Positions 10,550 to 21,626 of a stretch of DNA of 64,000 bases are shown here, piece after piece. Origin of the DNA: Heligmosomoides polygyrus polygyrus (Eukaryota > Nematoda > Chromadorea > Rhabditida > Heligmosomidae). The stretch lies in the NCBI GenBank assembly GCA_947396885.1, contig OX377202.1, positions 75,364,643 through 75,428,642 of the forward strand, given 5' to 3'. Under the pieces are notes generated by a model. The model did no database searches. It saw only the letters and a list, made by a program, of their open reading frames with translations, and was not told the origin of the DNA. Positions within the stretch are counted from its first letter, which is position 1. Each line of letters opens with the position of its first letter. A program made the translations under genes and the position numbers.

Positions 10550-11475
10550 CCTCATCTCCACCACATTTTTGAGTAAACTTCTGGTAGCAACTATCACTTT
10601 TTCGCATTCTTTGGACGTAGACAAGTAACAAAATTTGATTTTCACTTAAAACAATTCGAAAACTGATGCGAGATTCGTGGTCAGCACCCCAAATAACCCC
10701 CATACAGAAAGTTTGGGCGAAATTGGTACTCTGATCCCACCGCTCTCCCTTACTCATGCACACGTTTCTTAATCTCCCATAAGAGACAAAAAATTCGGAA
10801 ACTGATGTCACACTCATGATTAGCACTACAAACAACTTTCTTAGTAGAAGTACAACCTAATTTTTTGAATCGGCAACCGTACGGGTGTCCTTTGATTTTC
10901 GAACCGCCTAACTGTTTCAAGGTGGAAAGGTGCTGTAGACTTTAAAAAATCATGAATGGGTTCAAAAACATACCAACCGCTGGCAAGGATAGCTAGCGAC
11001 GATGTCCAGCAATGACGGAAGAATGCATAAAATATGCAATTGGAACACACTGCTCACAAACTCGACATTCTAAATTCTTTCTACCGCTCGCTCAAAAAAG
11101 TGCTGAGCGTACCTACACTGACATTTTATTCGCTGTGCAGCCTATCCACCGCCTAACACATTCAGTTGGTTTGAATAATGGCTTCGCACCTCCGTCAACA
11201 CCCTTGATCGACATAAGGTGACCGAGCTGCGAAGTCCACTCTAGGCCAAGGGTCAAGGCTCAAAGCGCGGGTGAGGGCAGAGAGGTCTGAAGTGCCGATT
11301 TCGCCCAAACTTGTGCATGGTCGTTATTTAGGGTGCCAATCACGAATCTGCCATCCGTTCTTGAATTACTTTAAGTGGAAATCAAAATCTGCCTCGTCCA
11401 CCTCCAGAAGAACTCAAAAAATGTGGCAGTTTTTACCAGGCGTTTACTCAAAAATGTGGTGGTAATGAAAATAGA
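10550..11475. repeat. Inverted-repeat element with 200-bp arms
   Basis: The reverse complement of about 10550-10760 matches about 11290-11475: both read TTCGCCCAAACTT, GGTTATTTGGGGTGC-like, CACGAATCT and CTCAAAAATGTGGTGG in that order. The 159-residue minus frame at 10835-10356 is partly this repeat. The same sequence recurs inside the long-inverted-repeat element at 44.8-46.7 kb (near 45720, 45900 and 46140). Confidence 0.6.
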
Positions 11476-12060
11476 AGATCCTGCAGAAAGGTGGTAATTT
11501 TCCTGGCATATAAAAAAGTATCGCGCCATACTCTCATCTAGCTCGTCATGATTTTCGTTTGATTTATAGTGTAACTAAAATTGTAAAATTACCCCTTAAA
11601 TGAAACAGTAAACAGGAGACATGCGTATTCTAAAAATCATTTTATTGTACTATTGATAAGTTTATAACTTCACCCAAACAAAATCTTTACTATCAATCAA
11701 AGGAAAAATCGCGACGCCTAAGATGGGTTCAATCTCTCTTTTTGGAATTCGAAAAAATGCAGCCATCCTGGCATTTTAAAATAAACTATAAACCATTATT
11801 TTTTAAATAAAAATTTTATCGAATTTTAAACGGTGTGTTCATTTATTACGGCAGGTGAATTGAAAATTTCAAAGAGATTCGTGCTAAATTTTCCTTAGAC
11901 AAAGAATTACTCTGAACTTCTCGGTGAGTCTTTATTCTAATCTGAAAAGCGCTCGTTATGATTTGGAAGATGGTCAGAATGATTTGAAAAGCGTCAAGCT
12001 TACTTAGAAGAGTACCCTTGGCTTGAAAAACCTTCTACTTGGTTTTAAAAATGTCGAATT
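11476..12060. repeat. AT-rich foldback remnant
   Basis: GATTTTCGTTTGATTTATAG near 11551 faces CTATCAATCAAAGGAAAAATCGC near 11690, so the ends are inverted copies of the family also seen near 8.6, 54.4 and 59.9 kb. No coding sequence. Confidence 0.4.
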
Positions 12061-12648
12061 TGGTCTGAGGTGATAAATTTGATGAGAAAATTGTATACAT
12101 TCCGAAACTGTCTAGAAACGGAGTACTATGAATCACATGATGTGCGAGTCCCTCTAAATGGGACATTCACACCAGATTGTTCTCAAGACATGTTGTTGTT
12201 CTCGAGACAGACAGACACATATTTCCTAGGCTTACCAATCACATTTTTTGAAGAAAATCTAATTGCAGCAGAACGGTAAAAACATGTCTCACGTCCAGTT
12301 ATAACGAAAAATTCCCTACGTTTAAGTTACTACTGGCTTTTTGTACCTGTCAGTGTTGTTCGCGTTCTTCTTCGAGCTTAAACTCGCAGTGGCTCCACTG
12401 GACGTGCCTTCTTCGGGAGCCGCGTGAGAACTAGGCCCTTCCGTAGCAGTTGTTGGAGAATCGAGGGCAGCGGCAAGAGCAGCTGCTACGGTTTTTGATC
12501 CTTGTATGATGTTCTAAAGCATTATCTGTCAGAAATGCAATGAATGCTTTGAGAAGGAATGGCGTTGCCGTACGAATTGGCTGGTCTCCAATAACTACAC
12601 TTCTTAGTGTCAATCACTCTTTTACTGCAGATGGATATTTTGCACATG
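12061..12648. other. No gene recognised
   Basis: Short open frames only, without recognisable features. Confidence 0.35.
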
Positions 12649-13627
12649 TATTAGGATGGAAAAAAGTCTCTTCACACTTCGGAAAGTTTTTTACTGTTCT
12701 CCTTGTACACACACTGGCCAGTATTGATTGCTGATTTTATAATTCAATCACACTTGTCTACCGTTCGCACGCGGACACAGGTCAAGACTCTTCTTGTACT
12801 TCGTTATCCATCCAATATTCTGGACTCAATGCCAGATCTACCTCATGGCCAATTTCGGCACGGCATTCTTCATGAATTCATAAAGGATCTACAGCACGTG
12901 AGGCAGCCGACCAAATTAACGATATATATGGCTTGGGATCTACTACTCATCGCGCCTGTTATGAGTCGTTCGGAAAGTTTTTAAAGGGAGATTATTCACT
13001 TGAGGGCAAAGCAAGGTCAGGAAGGCTGACTGAATTGGAGGGCACTGAACTACTCCATCTTCTTCGTACCGATAGCAGGCGGACGGCACGTCAACTGGCA
13101 GAGAAGCTCGAAGTGTCTCATAGGATAGTGGGAATCCATCTAGGGTCTTGGCTTTGCACGGAAATTTGGAGCTTTGATTCCACATGCCCTGTCAGACACT
13201 CAGTGCAAAACCACATGTTGCAAGACTCACAAGAGAAACAATAAAGGAGCTGGGCTGGGAGGTCATGCCACATCCACCGTACAGCACTGCCCTCGCCCCC
13301 ACCGACCACCACCTCTTCCGTGGTCTCAAGCAAGAAATTGGAGAGGAATATTTTGAAACGGATGAAGGCCTCAAAAATTGTATTCAGCAATGGTACGACT
13401 CCAGAACTGCAGTCCTTTAAGCGAGAGGAATTAGAAAAGTACCCATTCTTTGGAGAAGTGTAGTGGAACGAAATGGAGTTTATCTCAATTGATTTGACAT
13501 TGTAGTTGTGAAGTAATAAATCTTTGAAGAAAAAAATGAAAATACTTTTTTCCATATTGTTCCAATTTTTACTATATGTTCAGGAATGAATGTTAAGGAA
13601 TGTTCAGGAACTTTTTTTCCAACCTAA
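12649..13627 (+). mobile_element. Internally deleted mariner transposon, 979 bp
   Basis: It is flanked by TA (12647-12648 and 13628-13629), with inward ends TTAGGATGGAAAAAAG on the left and, on the right as reverse complement, TTAGGTTGGAAAAAAAG. It holds a 5' untranslated stretch (12700-12930, shared with copies near 40.0 and 55.7 kb), the N-terminal helix-turn-helix coding region and the C-terminal catalytic end, with the middle missing. Confidence 0.88.
12933..13420 (+). pseudogene. Mariner transposase, internally deleted
   Basis: The N-terminal part (from 12933) carries the DNA-binding region with FGKFLKGDYSLEGKARSGR and RRTARQLAEKLEVSH. It then jumps near 13140-13200 into C-terminal sequence with RETIKELGWEVMPHPPYS and LAPTDHHLF. 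The third catalytic Asp (in PTDHH) is kept; the first two catalytic segments are deleted. It cannot encode an active enzyme. Confidence 0.9.
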
Positions 13628-13892
13628 TAAATGAAAGAAAACTCAGGCGGCGCACGCAGTTGCTTCCACACTTCACCAAAATGTTAATGAATATAACGAT
13701 AAGGGTCGGCGGTAGTGAACCCTTTTTAGGGGATGCGCCACGTACTTCTAAGGGAGTCAACTTGAATGCGTCTTTGGTCTATACAATGACTTGCGGTATC
13801 CACTTATTACATTTCGGTGTTTTATTCTTCCGAGACAATCCTGGTATTAATTCGCGGACCCCTGTGTGATGAAGGGCTTGGTTGGCCTGGGC

Positions 13893-13958
13893 GGAACCCG
13901 AACTACGAACTTCGGTTAGAGGAGAGCGCGGCAGCCTGCGCCTTCTCCGACTGCGCTA
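13893..13958 (-). ncRNA. tRNA-like (SINE-type) promoter sequence
   Basis: On the minus strand TAGCGCAGTCGG (13958-13947) fits the tRNA A box and AGTTCGGGTTCC (13904-13893) approximates the B box at a tRNA-like distance. No full cloverleaf is obvious, so it is more likely a tRNA-derived SINE or decayed tRNA than a working tRNA gene. Confidence 0.4.
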
Positions 13959-14415
13959 CCACGCACCATCAAAACGACCCGTCGAAATAGGCCTAGCAAG
14001 TCGTCGCTGCTTATACCAAACTGACTCGAGATTAAAGTTCAAAATTTACGCCATCGAAGAACACCGGCAGTCATGGTGCCGCAATCGCTGAAGGCACTGT
14101 TTCTCACATAGCGCATGCGAAATCGAGAAGAAGATGCATGCCTGATGTCGTCTGCGAATGACATCGGTGAGTACCAGCCAGGAGGTCTTTAAAGGGCCAC
14201 AGGAAGGGAGAGGCACAATAGCTCAAGTCTGCTCTAATCCAAGGGTAACCTAGCTCAGCCGTTTGAGTGCCTTTGTAGAATCACTGCCGTTGCCATGCCT
14301 CCTCCTCCAATCCCACGCACCCCATTCTCCCACTACTTTTGAAACAGCTCTACATTGAAGCGATACTCGGAATTTTTTGTCAGCCGAAAAAAGCCTTTGA
14401 AGATGTCAGGAGAAA

Positions 14416-16773
14416 TCAATGGTATACCTTGAGCGGAAGTGCTTTGTTGCGCTGAGGGAGGATCACCCCGTCGACCTCCCTCTTGATCTCTCTTGAGCGT
14501 TTCTGTTTCGCACGTTTGAACACTGGAGGCTTCTTCTTGCGCTAAAACGAGGACGCTCACGAGGCAAATTTTTTTGCATCAACGTTGCAGAATCCGGAAG
14601 AAAACGCACAGAGCTCCCGAGCCGGCTTCCATGTGAATCTTCGTCATGAGCATTCGTCGACAGATCAGGCACCGGCAATCGAGGTTCTCCCGATGACGCA
14701 GAAACCAAGTTGTTGAAATCGCTTCGTTCCTCAGCCTCATCTGGTGGCTCTGCTTTTATCGCGGCCAGTGAGGCCGTTTGCGAAACTGAATGGTCGAAAC
14801 ATATCTCGGCAGAAACTGATGCCTTCTATGGAGAAGAAGCTCCGCAAACGCACCAACATTCTCCAGAAAAGACGACGGTGTTTGAAGAGCTGGCGGTTCC
14901 GCAGTAGGCTCGTTTCCAGAAGAAGTGATCATGGAGGACGGCGTTGCATTTTCGTCCCCATCTGGTGACTCCGACTCATTCAAGAACTCGGCGTAGCAAG
15001 CGGCCGAAGCCTCCGGCATACCTTGTAAAGAGGTGCTGCAAAAGAGCACAACGATAAATGGCGACGAGGTCGACACCAACTAGAACACACCCTCTTAACC
15101 GCGGTTTAGGATGGGAGGAACCGTCGGCTGAAGATGCATCTTGGATAGCCAGTTCAGCACACGAGCACATCTGCGTCGTTGGATCCCAGGCGCGGTAGCA
15201 GTCTGGGCGATGAATTCCACCTAAACCAGACCTTTAACTGCAATGATCCTGCTGAGGGAGTAAAGCTGAACCTGCTAACCATTCGGTGGCTCATTTAGGA
15301 ATGTTGGTTTAGGACACTTCTTCATGTTGTAAGCGCCGAATCCCAGCGCTTCCTGAGAATGAGGGAGTGAGGTGAGGCCGTAGAAGCGCTCTGCGACTGG
15401 AACTGAAAACCGAACCGACCTCTAACTGCCATGCCTGCTCTCCTAAGGTAGCGGCCATCGCACTGCGAAATACACCGAACAAGCCCATGTCCTCAAGAAC
15501 CATGTCCAATGCACTGAAATCACGAAACATAGGGGAGCAGCATAACACTAAGACAATGAGCGGCAAACCTCAGCTCCACGAAATCATTATGAGCATCAAG
15601 CACGTGCTTCACTGCCATCGATACGTTCTTGAAGCGCAGCCCATCTATGGAGCAGGAGGTCTCCCATTTCAGTGTATTCGCCACTTGGTTAACCTGCAGT
15701 TCGAAAAATGGCAGCAATCACCTAGCTGCAACTGTAGCGTCTTTGAAAACTCTTATGGTTGTACATTGATGTTATAAACAAGCGGACGTTTAAGTTTGAT
15801 ATCACCCTTTCCTTCCTGGAAGACTGTCTACGAAAAAAGGGTTTGGGAAATGTCGGAATAGAGCCACGGGGTCTTTTAGACGCGCACAAGAGGATGGTGG
15901 AGCAAAACTCACACACTGAGCAAAAATGACATCACGTGGTGAGTGCCCCTTCAACGGCGCGGATTTGCGAAGCTCGCACGCTGGTTTTTTTTTGTGAGAA
16001 TCTCGAAAAGTTCAATACATATCTATTATTACTATCGGTAACAGCAAAACCTAAATTTCCGCATCAAATCCGGAAAAGCTTTGTAAAAACTTGAGCAATT
16101 ATAGCTCTCCAGCATTTTAAAGCTGCACTTAGGATTGCTTATGGATTAGCTGATATCTGATAACTGACACAAAACTGATAACTGACATGCTCAGGAAGCT
16201 GTCCTGCACTGAGATGCTCCAGAATGTGAATTACGACAGGATGCGCATAAGCGACGAAGGCTCGTTTCCGGCGATCGCTCTAATAAGCATAATACAGAGT
16301 TAGTGAAGAAACAACCTTGCAAAAGAAACTCCTGATAAACTGCGTACCGAATAACGCGGAAGCTCCTTATCCACGCAAAGTCGGCACACGCAAGGAGGAT
16401 ACAATTGCATGCCGCTTTGGTCACGAACAAAACGGCGAGTGAACACCATCTGAAAATGTGTTCAATAGAGAGCAAACATTGAATTCGAAATGCAGTTCAG
16501 CTTTCCCACCTGGAACACTAAACCCTTGTTAATCCCGAATAGGATGCAGCCAATTTCATCCATCTTCTCCTGAATGTATTTCACCACATCAGATTCCTTA
16601 TATCTGCAAACGTCGAGTTAACAAACAGTGAGTACCACTTCGCACTAAGCAGTCAACCTGCTGAATTGCTTCGTCACCCTGCGAGCCATAAACAATATTT
16701 GTCGCATTTGTGCAGAAGAGAGCCGGATCATCAATGCCCGCGTAAGCAGTTCCCGTTCAATTGGATCCGATTC
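14416..16773 (-). CDS. Multi-exon nuclear-type protein, family unrecognised (12 exons found)
   Basis: Exons (minus): 16773-16658, 16603-16510, 16449-16316, 16277-16187, 15915-15832, 15693-15569, 15513-15420, 15352-15280, 15220-15100, 15035-14858, 14825-14610, 14541-14416. All junctions are GT-AG and agree in phase. Visible parts: helical ERELLTRALMIRL; a Cys cluster PPCVCRLCVDKEL; HPVVIHILEHLSAG; the shared region with SIDGLRFKNVSMAVKHVLD; DCYRAWDPTTQMCSC; a Ser/Glu-rich tail with IKAEPPDEAEE (SUMO-site type); and basic RKKKPPVFKRAKQKR, NLS-like. It ends at TGA 14416-14418. The 5' end is missing: no exon is found between 16774 and the transposon at 17388. Weak points are a 32-nt intron (14826-14857), which could instead be a frameshift, and the chosen acceptor at 16277. 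The shared region matches the gene at 21.6-27.8 kb. Confidence 0.7.
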
Positions 16774-17387
16774 CTTAAAACATAGGCTTGACGCTATTCT
16801 TTATTAATCTTCACTCAGTACAATGGTCATAATGCGACGTGTGCACTGATTACCGTTGTCTCAATAAAAATTAATAATTCTGATCGACCATACTCTCAAA
16901 AACTGCGCGCTCAAGCAAAGCGGTAATCAACGAGACGCCAGATTATTATACGGGCGAAGTCTCGACATTCTCGTTTTAACGATGCAGAATGTGCTTCACA
17001 TCGATGTCATGTTCACCATAGTGAATTATTTGCTTTTCTGTTCACATTGGGAAAAATCGGTGTCCACAGTGGCCACTTAACGCTTTTTAAAGACTGTTTT
17101 TTTCGCAGTTCACGCTTCCGAAATTTCGCGGCTGTAAAGGAAAAATTTCACATGGTTAGCCTATTCGTTATCCGTTAAGGATATCTTATATGTGGGCGCG
17201 TGTAGAACGTATTCGGAGGAGCGAGTCAGCTCTCTCGCACGCCCCGAGTCGATCCATTGTATGGAATTTCCGTCCAGGCCAACTAAGCCTCCCATCCCTC
17301 CTGGGACGACGAATTGGTACCCGATTTCCTTTTAAAGGACAAACCAGTGACTTGCCCATAGCCCGGCAACTACAAGTGATTGTATTG
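16774..17387. other. No exon recognised upstream of the 14.4-16.8 kb gene
   Basis: AT-rich sequence between the first detected exon and the target duplication of the transposon at 17388. It may hold promoter or 5' UTR. The gene's original start may have been displaced by the insertion. Confidence 0.35.
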
Positions 17388-17399
17388 TATAGTTGTGCT

Positions 17400-17680
17400 C
17401 TCGCAAAATTTTCGAATATTCGAATGGTTTCGAATACCCGCAATTTTCGACCATTCGAATTTCGAATACATTCGAAAAACCCAATTTTTTGAACATTCGA
17501 ATTCGAGTACATTCGAAAAACGCAATTTTTTGAACATTCGAATTCGAATACATTCGAAAAATGCGATTTTTTGAACATTCGAATTCGAATACATTCGAAA
17601 AACGCGCTTTTTTGAACATTCGAATTCGAATACTGATTCAAATATTTTATTCGAATATTCGAATATTTTCGAATGGAACA
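17400..17680. repeat. 41-bp minisatellite, left array of copy A
   Basis: About five units built from ATTCGAATTCGAATAC, ATTCGAAAAACGC and RATTTTTTGAAC. Since 41 is not a multiple of three and the unit lacks stops on the minus strand, the array is open in all minus frames. This produces a spurious minus frame of 179 codons (17725-17186). It is not a gene. Confidence 0.9.
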
Positions 17681-18854
17681 TTGGGTTACAGAAAGGAAAA
17701 AACATGGCTGGTGCTTTGGTGGCAATGACCAATAGACGGTTTACCCTAACGTAGTAGGAAATTTACATTCGTTTGCAAAGCGTTTACAAAGTTTTAATGG
17801 AGTGATCTCTCCACCGATTTCTTCTATGCCTGAAAGGATGAAATATGTTACGGGTCATCAAACCAAATAACACGTCCTTTAAAAAATTTAGTTGTTTCCT
17901 GGTTGACTGATAAATAGATTCCAAAGGTCATACCTTACCTTAGCCCAATAAAGGGCCAGGTGAAATCGCACGGGATATAGCAGTTGTATGGTGAAGCGCT
18001 TACCTTTAGTTAGAATTACTGGGGGTTACATACGGGCATCCAGCTTTTCGGCTTACCATGAGGCCCCTTATCATGGAATCTTGGAAACTCTCAATTAAAC
18101 TATTTGCTTCATCGGAGACCAAGGTCATCATGATGGAGATCTTCGAAACCGGAAGGCGTCACGTGCTTCACCTTTTTAGTCACATTACCTAAGAAACATG
18201 AAGTGTACATAAGAAGGAGCTTAGAGTTATGCGTATTCCTGAGAAGTTCTTGAGTGTTGTTTGTGCATTATTTTTGATGGCATTGGAAAGTGCAGAAACT
18301 TTATAGGTCTAAATGATCTCCGTAATTGAGAAAAGAGGCGTCGAATAGATGTGTATAATATAATAGCTGCCTTCTCTACAGTGCTTTCCTAACGATTGTT
18401 CAAGCCGAAAACTCGGTCGCAGTCACACCCCACTCCCAACAAAGTCAGACCCATAGTCAACTCGGGCGTACGTTCCGACGAATAAAATAGCATGGCCTGT
18501 TTCTTTTGAGTTTCTTTTAAGTTTCCTCAATGAGCGGCTCCGCGCAATACATTTCGGCACCACCCTTTTCATGGAACCACCTACTTTAGTGCTCTTTGCG
18601 CCGCGTTTCGAAGTTTCAATACTTTACAATAGGAGCCATTTTCTTGCACTACAGTCTGCACCATGCAACAGATTGGGTTTTGTACAGTTGATAGATCCCA
18701 GGAGTGCATATGCTGCGCAAAAATGGAAAGTTTGTTATAATTACTATACTATACAACAAAGCGCTAAGAGCTATTGATCGACACCGCACAGAAATTAGTC
18801 ATAGAATAGGTGAGAAATCGGAGAAAGTTAGTCATAATATAGCGAAAAATAGCC

Positions 18855-18975
18855 AAAGGACGTCTACGTGCTTGGGGATTCAGGAGACGTGCCGAAGGCG
18901 TCGTCCAACGTGCATGTGGATTCAGAAGACGTACCGAAGTCGTCGTTCAACGTGACTGGGGACTCAGATATCGCC
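18855..18975 (+). repeat. 42-bp minisatellite inside copy A
   Basis: Two to three units of the GACGTGCCGAAGGCGTCGTC type encode DSGDVPKASSNVHV and DSEDVPKSSFNVTG on the plus strand. The unit is the same as at 3.6, 42.7 and 61.9 kb. Confidence 0.8.
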
Positions 18976-20521
18976 GACCGTCGCTTAACTGTCCGAAGAT
19001 GATGCCGATGTTGAGAAGAGTAGTGGCGGTGGGGATGGAGGTTCTGGATGGCTTCATACCGCAAAACTACTCACGTGATCTTAAGGAAGGTAGAGCAAGG
19101 TTGGAACATAACAAGGTTCTTGAGTATTGCCTTTTGTACTGCTGGGGAGGGAAGAAAGCAGAATGAGCAGAGCAACTGGCTTGATGTGATTGTCCTTACC
19201 ATTACCTTAGTGATAGTGCAACATCGCGCGAAGCGCGCTAGTGCGAGGCACGCCGATAGGCGTGACGGATATGTATATTATAGACACCAATATTTTTGCT
19301 ATTACTTTACATCAAGGACTGAAGAACAGTGTGGCGTCGCTTTTTGATGTCCTGCCGATATTTGAACAACAACATATCCTATGTGCGACATAAGGTGAAA
19401 TGGACAAGTACTTCGGATTATAGACAGCCAATCCAGGACCAAGAGGAGCATAACCGAGAAACATTGAGTGATCTGACTTCTTCTTGTCGATGCCTAAGAC
19501 CACCTGAACGAATCAAGTGTGTTATTAAGTGATAATCAAAACGCAATAAACAGAAGCAGCGTTTCTTAAGGAAAACTTCACGGTTAGATGTTTTTATGCT
19601 TTTGCACCTTATAGGATTGCAAGGAGGATCAATGAGCAGCCTATCCTTTCACCATCCTTGTATTGGTAGTCCTAATAATTCCCCCAAGAGTGTGTAGATC
19701 AGCGATTGAACTACTTGTTAATAGATTCAGGTTTCTAGTTACGCACTGACCAATAGCCGAAAGCTCTAACCTATTAGGTGCTTGATGGATTAGATGGCAA
19801 CTTCCGAATCGTTGAGTAATTTTGGTGTGCAAAAACGATGATGGTCGGAATGTTAGGAAACTCAGTAAAGACTGATCAACGTTACGACCTCGTTTGGCAC
19901 AGAAGCATATAAAAGAAACGACATCCTTCCACAAACATTCGCTCCATTCAAATTGGCAAAAAGGCAGACCTAAGAAACATTTTGCATGGGCGTGTACACG
20001 GAAGGAAAACGCAATGCCTCACGGAAATGGTCCCGAGATAGTTGCTCTTAATGATCACGCTGTCTATAAGTGTTCAGCTGGATGCAAAGGAGAGCGGTTC
20101 GAAAAGGAAGGCCTACCCTTGTTTCGAAAAACCCCTTCATAGCGTCCTTTGCCTCTTATGAAGTTAACACCTCTGATCGGAAGTGTCTGAGCAGTTGTAA
20201 AATCCGCTTGCTGTAATTGATCTATCACCTAGAAATCGTATACCCAGTAGCCCGCCTATATTATCGTCCCTACTGCACCCCAACTGTATGGTTTTCTGCT
20301 CAGCTAGTAGTGAATGCAACTGCATCGCATAGTGATCCTGATCCGCCAACCCTCGGGCGGCGAACATACCATGAAAACAAGGCGGCCTCTGCACTTTAGG
20401 ATTAAAAAGCAACTTGATGTGAAAAGAAAGCTTAGAAAGGTTACAATAGAATCACTGGACCTCGCAGTGAAGGTAGGAAATTTGGAGCGCGAAGGTCAAT
20501 ACTTGGTACACAAAACCCTTA

Positions 20522-20642
20522 GACCTATGCTACACTTCGGCGACGCTGTTGTCGGCAGCAGTGTTGAGTGCACTACGTAGCATCCGCTCAACACTGTCAT
20601 TGACGTCGCCGACAACATCGTCGCCGAAGTATAACATAGCCC
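20522..20642. mobile_element. 121-bp palindromic MITE with TTA duplication
   Basis: TTA at 20519-20521 and 20643-20645 flanks an inverted repeat. The inner arms read CTTCGGCGACGCTGTTGTCG and its inverted copy, with outer ends like GGCCTATGTTATACTTCGG. It is present at the same place in copy B (47693-47814), so it was there before copies A and B separated. The TTA/TAA duplications fit PIF/Harbinger-type MITEs. Confidence 0.7.
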
Positions 20643-21054
20643 TTAATGTTTTCGGATCTATACTAGAGGTCCCCTATAGAGAACTAGAGATCAAGCAAAG
20701 TTCAATGGTGCAAAGACGAGGACGAAAAACAAGGTTAGTCGTAGGCAGCGTCAAACATAAAACTGGCTCCTGAGGTCCAATACGAAAAACGAAAACTGGT
20801 TCCTGAACTCCAATAGGAAAAGTTCGAATACGAATGAAAGTGTAAGCCCTTCTGTGAATAAAGCTGAAGGTTCAGCTTCTGATTCAGCCGTGCTTCTTGT
20901 TTCCTGCGTGATGTTGTGGAAGAAAGGGAGACGACCTGCTTACAATTCAATGCAAAATATCCATGCATCGACTGTGCAAAACAATGCAGATCCTAACTTC
21001 TCTATTCGAATGGCATCCATTGAACATTCGAATAATTGTGTGTTTCTGGAAATT

Positions 21055-21440
21055 TTCAAATATTCGAATGGTTTCGAATACCCGCAATTTTCGAGCATTC
21101 GAATTTCGAATATATTCGAAAAACGCAATTTTCTGAACATTCGAATTCGAGTACATTCGAAAAACGCGATTTTTTGAACATTCGAATTCGAGTACATTCG
21201 AAAAACGCGATTTTTTGAACATTCGAATTCGAACACATTCGAAAAACCCGATTTTTTGAACATTCGAATTTGAATGCATTCGAAAAACCCGATTTTTTGA
21301 ACATTCGAATTCGAATGCATTCGAAAAACGCGATTTTTTGAACGTTCAAATTCGAATACATTCGAAAAACGCGATTTTTTGAATAATCGAATTCGAATAT
21401 TGAAATTCGAATGAAAATCATTCGAATACCTATTCGAATA
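21055..21440. repeat. 41-bp minisatellite, right array of copy A
   Basis: About seven units of the same 41-bp repeat as the left array, in the same orientation. It starts with the shared lead TTCGAATGGTTTCGAATACC. It gives a spurious 180-codon minus frame (21482-20940) and open plus frames. Confidence 0.9.
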
Positions 21441-21626
21441 GGTCATTCGAGCACAACTATATTGTATTGGCCAAACACACATTCAAATTGCCTCAACAAT
21501 ATCCCCTAAAATAGTAAGCGTGGCGCTTCAAAAACATGGGATGAATGCTATCCTTTAGCCTTTATCTTGGATCTCCTAATATCAAGCAGGATTCAGACCG
21601 TTTGAAGCTCTTACGAAGCGACCAGT

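Larger units (their letters stand above)
17388..21461. mobile_element. DNA transposon copy A with 8-bp duplication (4074 bp)
   Basis: The ends are TATAGTTGTGCTC (17388-17400) and its perfect reverse complement (21449-21461). They are flanked by an exact 8-bp duplication TTGTATTG (17380-17387, 21462-21469). The interior is collinear with copy B at 41500-48475 once B's insertions are removed. It holds a 41-bp minisatellite near each end, a 42-bp minisatellite, and a 121-bp palindromic MITE. No transposase is seen, so it is probably non-autonomous. The 8-bp duplication would fit hAT or P-type elements. Confidence 0.85.

Noticed and set aside
10356..10835. 159-codon minus-strand open frame
   Set aside because: About half is a dispersed inverted repeat also found at 11.3 and 45.7 kb; no splice sites or domain.
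17186..17725. 179-codon minus-strand open frame
   Set aside because: Same cause as the frame at 21 kb: an artefact of the left 41-bp array.
20940..21482. 180-codon minus-strand open frame
   Set aside because: It is the 41-bp minisatellite read through; the unit lacks stops and cycles through all frames, giving repetitive SKNRVFRMYSNSNV peptides with no gene context.
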